Of a stretch of DNA of 7,434 nt, positions 5,664 to 7,434 are shown one piece after another. The notes beneath the pieces were generated by a model, which was given only the letters and a program-made list of their open reading frames with translations, did not search any database and was not told the DNA's origin. This stretch comes from an uncultured Clostridiaceae bacterium (GTDB taxonomy: Bacteria; Bacillota; Clostridia; Lachnospirales; Lachnospiraceae): NCBI GenBank assembly GCA_949948825.1, contig CATLIJ010000117.1:1-7434 (forward strand), written 5' to 3'. Every line of letters begins with the position of its first letter. Positions within the stretch are counted from its first letter, which is position 1. The position numbers and the translations under genes were made by a program.

Positions 5664-6962
5664 ATGTCTCAACAAACAAAAGGAACAATCGACAAAAAGT
5701 GGATTTCCTTTGGAATCCTGATGCTGGGAGCCGGAACCATCTATAAGCTGGGATTTTTAAAAGACGCATTTTATGTGCCAATGCAGGAATTTATGGGTCT
5801 GTCCCACACACAGATCGGAACTGCCATGAGTATCGCCGGCCTGATCTCCACCTTCGGTTTCCTGGCTTCCATTTATCTGACAGACCGGGTCTCCAAAAAA
5901 ATCATGATCCCCCTGTCCCTGATCAGCATTTGCGTATGCGGAATCTGCCTTTCCACGTTTCCGTCCTACCCAATTTTCCTTGTGATTTACTGCCTTTTGG
6001 CAATCTGCGCAGATATGCTTTACTGGCCCACCATGTTAAAGACGGTCCGGCTTCTGGGCAATGAAGATGAGCAGGGAAGGATGTTCGGCATCATGGAGGC
6101 CGGAAGAGGCCTGATGGATACCATTGTGGCCTTTGGCGCTCTTGGGATTTTCTCTGCAATGGGGAGCACGGCAGCCGGACTTAAAATGGCAATCCTGTTC
6201 TATTCCATTGTCCCTGGTGCAATCGGCATTATTATGTACTTTCTGCTGGAGCCAGACGATGCCCCGCAGGCAGAAAATGCAGATCAAAACACAGCAGCAA
6301 GCACAGCGGAAAAAACGGACAATGCCAATAAACGGGCCTGGGAGGGTGTAATGCGTGCCCTGAAAAACAAGAATATCTGGCTTGTATCCTTTAATGTGTT
6401 TTTTGTATACAGCGTTTACTGCGGACTCACCTATTTCATCCCGTTCCTGGAGGAAGCTTATGCCCTTCCCGCTGCATTGGTCGGTGTCTATGGAATCATC
6501 AACCAATATGGTCTTAAAATGCTTGGCGGTCCTATCGGCGGTTTTATTACTGATAAGGTTCTCCATTCTGCCACCAGATACCTGCAGATTGCCTTTGTGG
6601 TTGTAGGCGCGATCCTGGCCGTATTCTCTTTACTGCCCCATCAGGCTATGGGAATCCTGCTGGGAATGGCTATCACCCTTGGAATCAGCGCCTGTGTTTA
6701 CAGCATGCGCGCCATATTTTTTGCCCCAATGGATGAAGTCCACGTACCTCGTGAGATCACAGGCTCTGCCATGTCTATGGGCTCCTTTATCGGCTACCTG
6801 CCCGGTGCATTTATGTATGCGGTTTATGGAGGGATTCTGGATAAGTTTGACGGCCTTGCCGGCTACCGGATTGTATATATCATCATGGCTGTTTTTGCAG
6901 CAGGGGGATTTTTACTTAGCACTTATATTTTAAAGACCATCCGGCATAGCAAAAAGGCATAA
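5664..6962 (+). CDS. Major facilitator superfamily transporter
   Basis: The ATG at 5664 gives a 432-residue MFS carrier with twelve predicted membrane helices in two halves. The first helix begins near residue 13. The loop 2-3 MFS motif is represented by YLTDRVSKK (71-79) and its second-half counterpart by GGFITDKVLHS (292-302). The stretches WPTMLKTVRLLGNEDEQGRMFG (121-142, in two parts around RLL) and EAGRGLMD (145-152) recall the YihN/organophosphate-symporter-like branch, from memory only. The central cytoplasmic loop (about 197-223) is low in complexity and rich in Ala, Gln, Asn, Thr and Asp. The gene is monocistronic, driven by its own promoter and followed 66 nt later by a strong terminator. 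Divergence from a DeoR-regulated catabolic operon suggests it imports that operon's substrate, perhaps a phosphorylated or other anionic compound. The substrate is inference and could equally be an unphosphorylated solute. Confidence 0.9.
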   Translation: MSQQTKGTIDKKWISFGILMLGAGTIYKLGFLKDAFYVPMQEFMGLSHTQIGTAMSIAGLISTFGFLASIYLTDRVSKKIMIPLSLISICVCGICLSTFPSYPIFLVIYCLLAICADMLYWPTMLKTVRLLGNEDEQGRMFGIMEAGRGLMDTIVAFGALGIFSAMGSTAAGLKMAILFYSIVPGAIGIIMYFLLEPDDAPQAENADQNTAASTAEKTDNANKRAWEGVMRALKNKNIWLVSFNVFFVYSVYCGLTYFIPFLEEAYALPAALVGVYGIINQYGLKMLGGPIGGFITDKVLHSATRYLQIAFVVVGAILAVFSLLPHQAMGILLGMAITLGISACVYSMRAIFFAPMDEVHVPREITGSAMSMGSFIGYLPGAFMYAVYGGILDKFDGLAGYRIVYIIMAVFAAGGFLLSTYILKTIRHSKKA

Positions 6963-7028
6963 GAACGCATGGTTTTACGTTTGAGAACAGGCATAGGATG
7001 ATGACCTGATCCTGATCTTCAGCCAATA

Positions 7029-7080
7029 AAAAAGCGCGGCTTCCGGCTCCTGGTAAGGAGAGCCGGAGGCTGCGCTTTTT
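7029..7080. terminator. Bidirectional Rho-independent terminator between convergent genes
   Basis: A 21-bp stem pairs 7029-7049 with 7060-7080, containing two G-U wobbles and a loop of about 10 nt (7050-7059). The base of the stem is A5 on the left and T5 on the right, so a U-tract follows the hairpin in either direction. It ends the MFS transcript from the left and, 8 nt beyond the chemoreceptor stop, the transcript from the right. On the minus strand the wobbles become A-C mismatches, so that direction is slightly weaker. Confidence 0.92.
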
Positions 7081-7088
7081 ATGTGGAT

Positions 7089-7434
7089 TTAATACTTTAA
7101 ATCATCTGTAAAACCAACGGAGGTGTTCTGAGAGGCATTCTGTGTCTGTGAAGCAGAGTATCTGCTGACACTGGCTCCGCTGATGTTATTGCTGTCCTCC
7201 AAACGGAACCTCCCGATCAGTCCCTTGAGTACATTGGCCTGACTGGAAAGCTCCTCGCTGGCAGCAGCGGACTCCTCGGAGGTGGCAGAGTTGGTCTGTA
7301 CCACGCTGGAGATCTGATCCACAGCGATGGCGATCTGGGAAATGGATGCAGTCTGCTCCTCGGCGGCGCCGGCAATCAGGCCCACCGCATCCAGAACTCT
7401 CTGAGAACTTTCCACCACGACCTGAAGGGCCTGA
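7089..7434 (-). CDS. Methyl-accepting chemotaxis protein, C-terminal fragment
   Basis: Only the last 114 residues lie in the window; the frame is open through the right edge, so the apparent GTG start near 7418 is not a real start. The fragment is the C-terminal (descending) part of the MCP signalling coiled coil: AAEEQTASISQIAIAVDQISSVVQTNSATSEESAAASEELS shows the heptad pattern with Glu/Gln-rich and Ala/Ser-rich positions of the methylation and flexible-bundle region (broken here after about residue 20 of the motif, around QISSV). It continues into the LKGLIGRFRL end found in many clostridial MCPs. The remaining 40 or so residues are a polar Ser/Asn/Gln-rich tail ending in DLKY, with no CheR-tethering WxxF-type pentapeptide. 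The kinase-binding hairpin tip, HAMP and sensor domains lie outside the window. The gene is convergent with the MFS gene and probably unrelated to the D-serine operon. Confidence 0.92.
   Translation of the reverse strand, partial: QALQVVVESSQRVLDAVGLIAGAAEEQTASISQIAIAVDQISSVVQTNSATSEESAAASEELSSQANVLKGLIGRFRLEDSNNISGASVSRYSASQTQNASQNTSVGFTDDLKY

Noticed and set aside
6036..6566. Minus-strand frame (176 codons) opposite the MFS gene
   Set aside because: The composition does not look like a protein family, there is no Shine-Dalgarno, and the plus-strand MFS frame accounts for the region.
6963..7028. Short gap after the MFS stop, with a weak AGGAT/ATCCT inverted repeat
   Set aside because: The 5-bp arms with a 9-nt loop are too weak to call a structure, and no gene or promoter is evident; the strong terminator follows immediately.
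7416..7418. GTG as start of a small 109-residue protein
   Set aside because: The frame continues upstream through the window edge without a stop and the sequence is mid-MCP coiled coil, so it is an internal valine codon.

Overview
The window looks like a chromosomal segment of a motile, low-oxygen Firmicute, most likely a clostridial (Lachnospiraceae-type) gut bacterium. The grounds are mixed base composition with AT-rich intergenic DNA, strong AGGAG-type ribosome binding sites, a consensus sigma-A promoter, a DeoR/GlpR-type regulator, an AGCS-type sodium:amino-acid symporter and a chemoreceptor. No 16S or other marker gene is present, so the taxonomic call is inference.

Layout. Positions 5405 down to 1 form a very compact leftward operon of five genes: a DeoR-family regulator (5405-4614), a cytoplasmic phosphodiesterase/nucleotide-pyrophosphatase-like metalloenzyme of the alkaline phosphatase superfamily (4613-3285), an alanine/glycine:cation symporter family transporter (3274-1904), D-serine ammonia-lyase DsdA (1903-581) and a Cof/HAD-IIB phosphatase cut by the left window edge (567-1). 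Junction gaps are 0, 10, 0 and 13 nt, and each gene has its own Shine-Dalgarno inside or next to the end of the gene before it. A 258-nt AT-rich divergent control region (5406-5663) separates this operon from a rightward MFS transporter gene (5664-6962). It holds a near-perfect sigma-A promoter for the MFS gene, a weaker candidate promoter for the operon and several repeated motifs that look like operators. A bidirectional hairpin terminator (7029-7080) closes both the MFS gene and a convergent methyl-accepting chemotaxis protein gene, of which only the C-terminus lies in the window (7434-7089).

How the genes may work together. DsdA turns D-serine into pyruvate and ammonia, and the AGCS protein is a plausible D-serine or small neutral amino-acid importer. 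The other parts differ from the classical dsdC-dsdX-dsdA arrangement: a phosphosugar-sensing type of regulator, a phosphoesterase with all its metal ligands and no signal peptide, a HAD phosphatase and a divergent MFS carrier. One reading, which is inference, is a catabolic unit that imports a phosphorylated or phosphodiester compound through the MFS carrier, hydrolyses it in the cytoplasm and feeds a D-serine-like product to DsdA, with a phosphorylated intermediate acting as inducer. The substrate cannot be read from the sequence. No mobile element, CRISPR array, tRNA or rRNA was seen.
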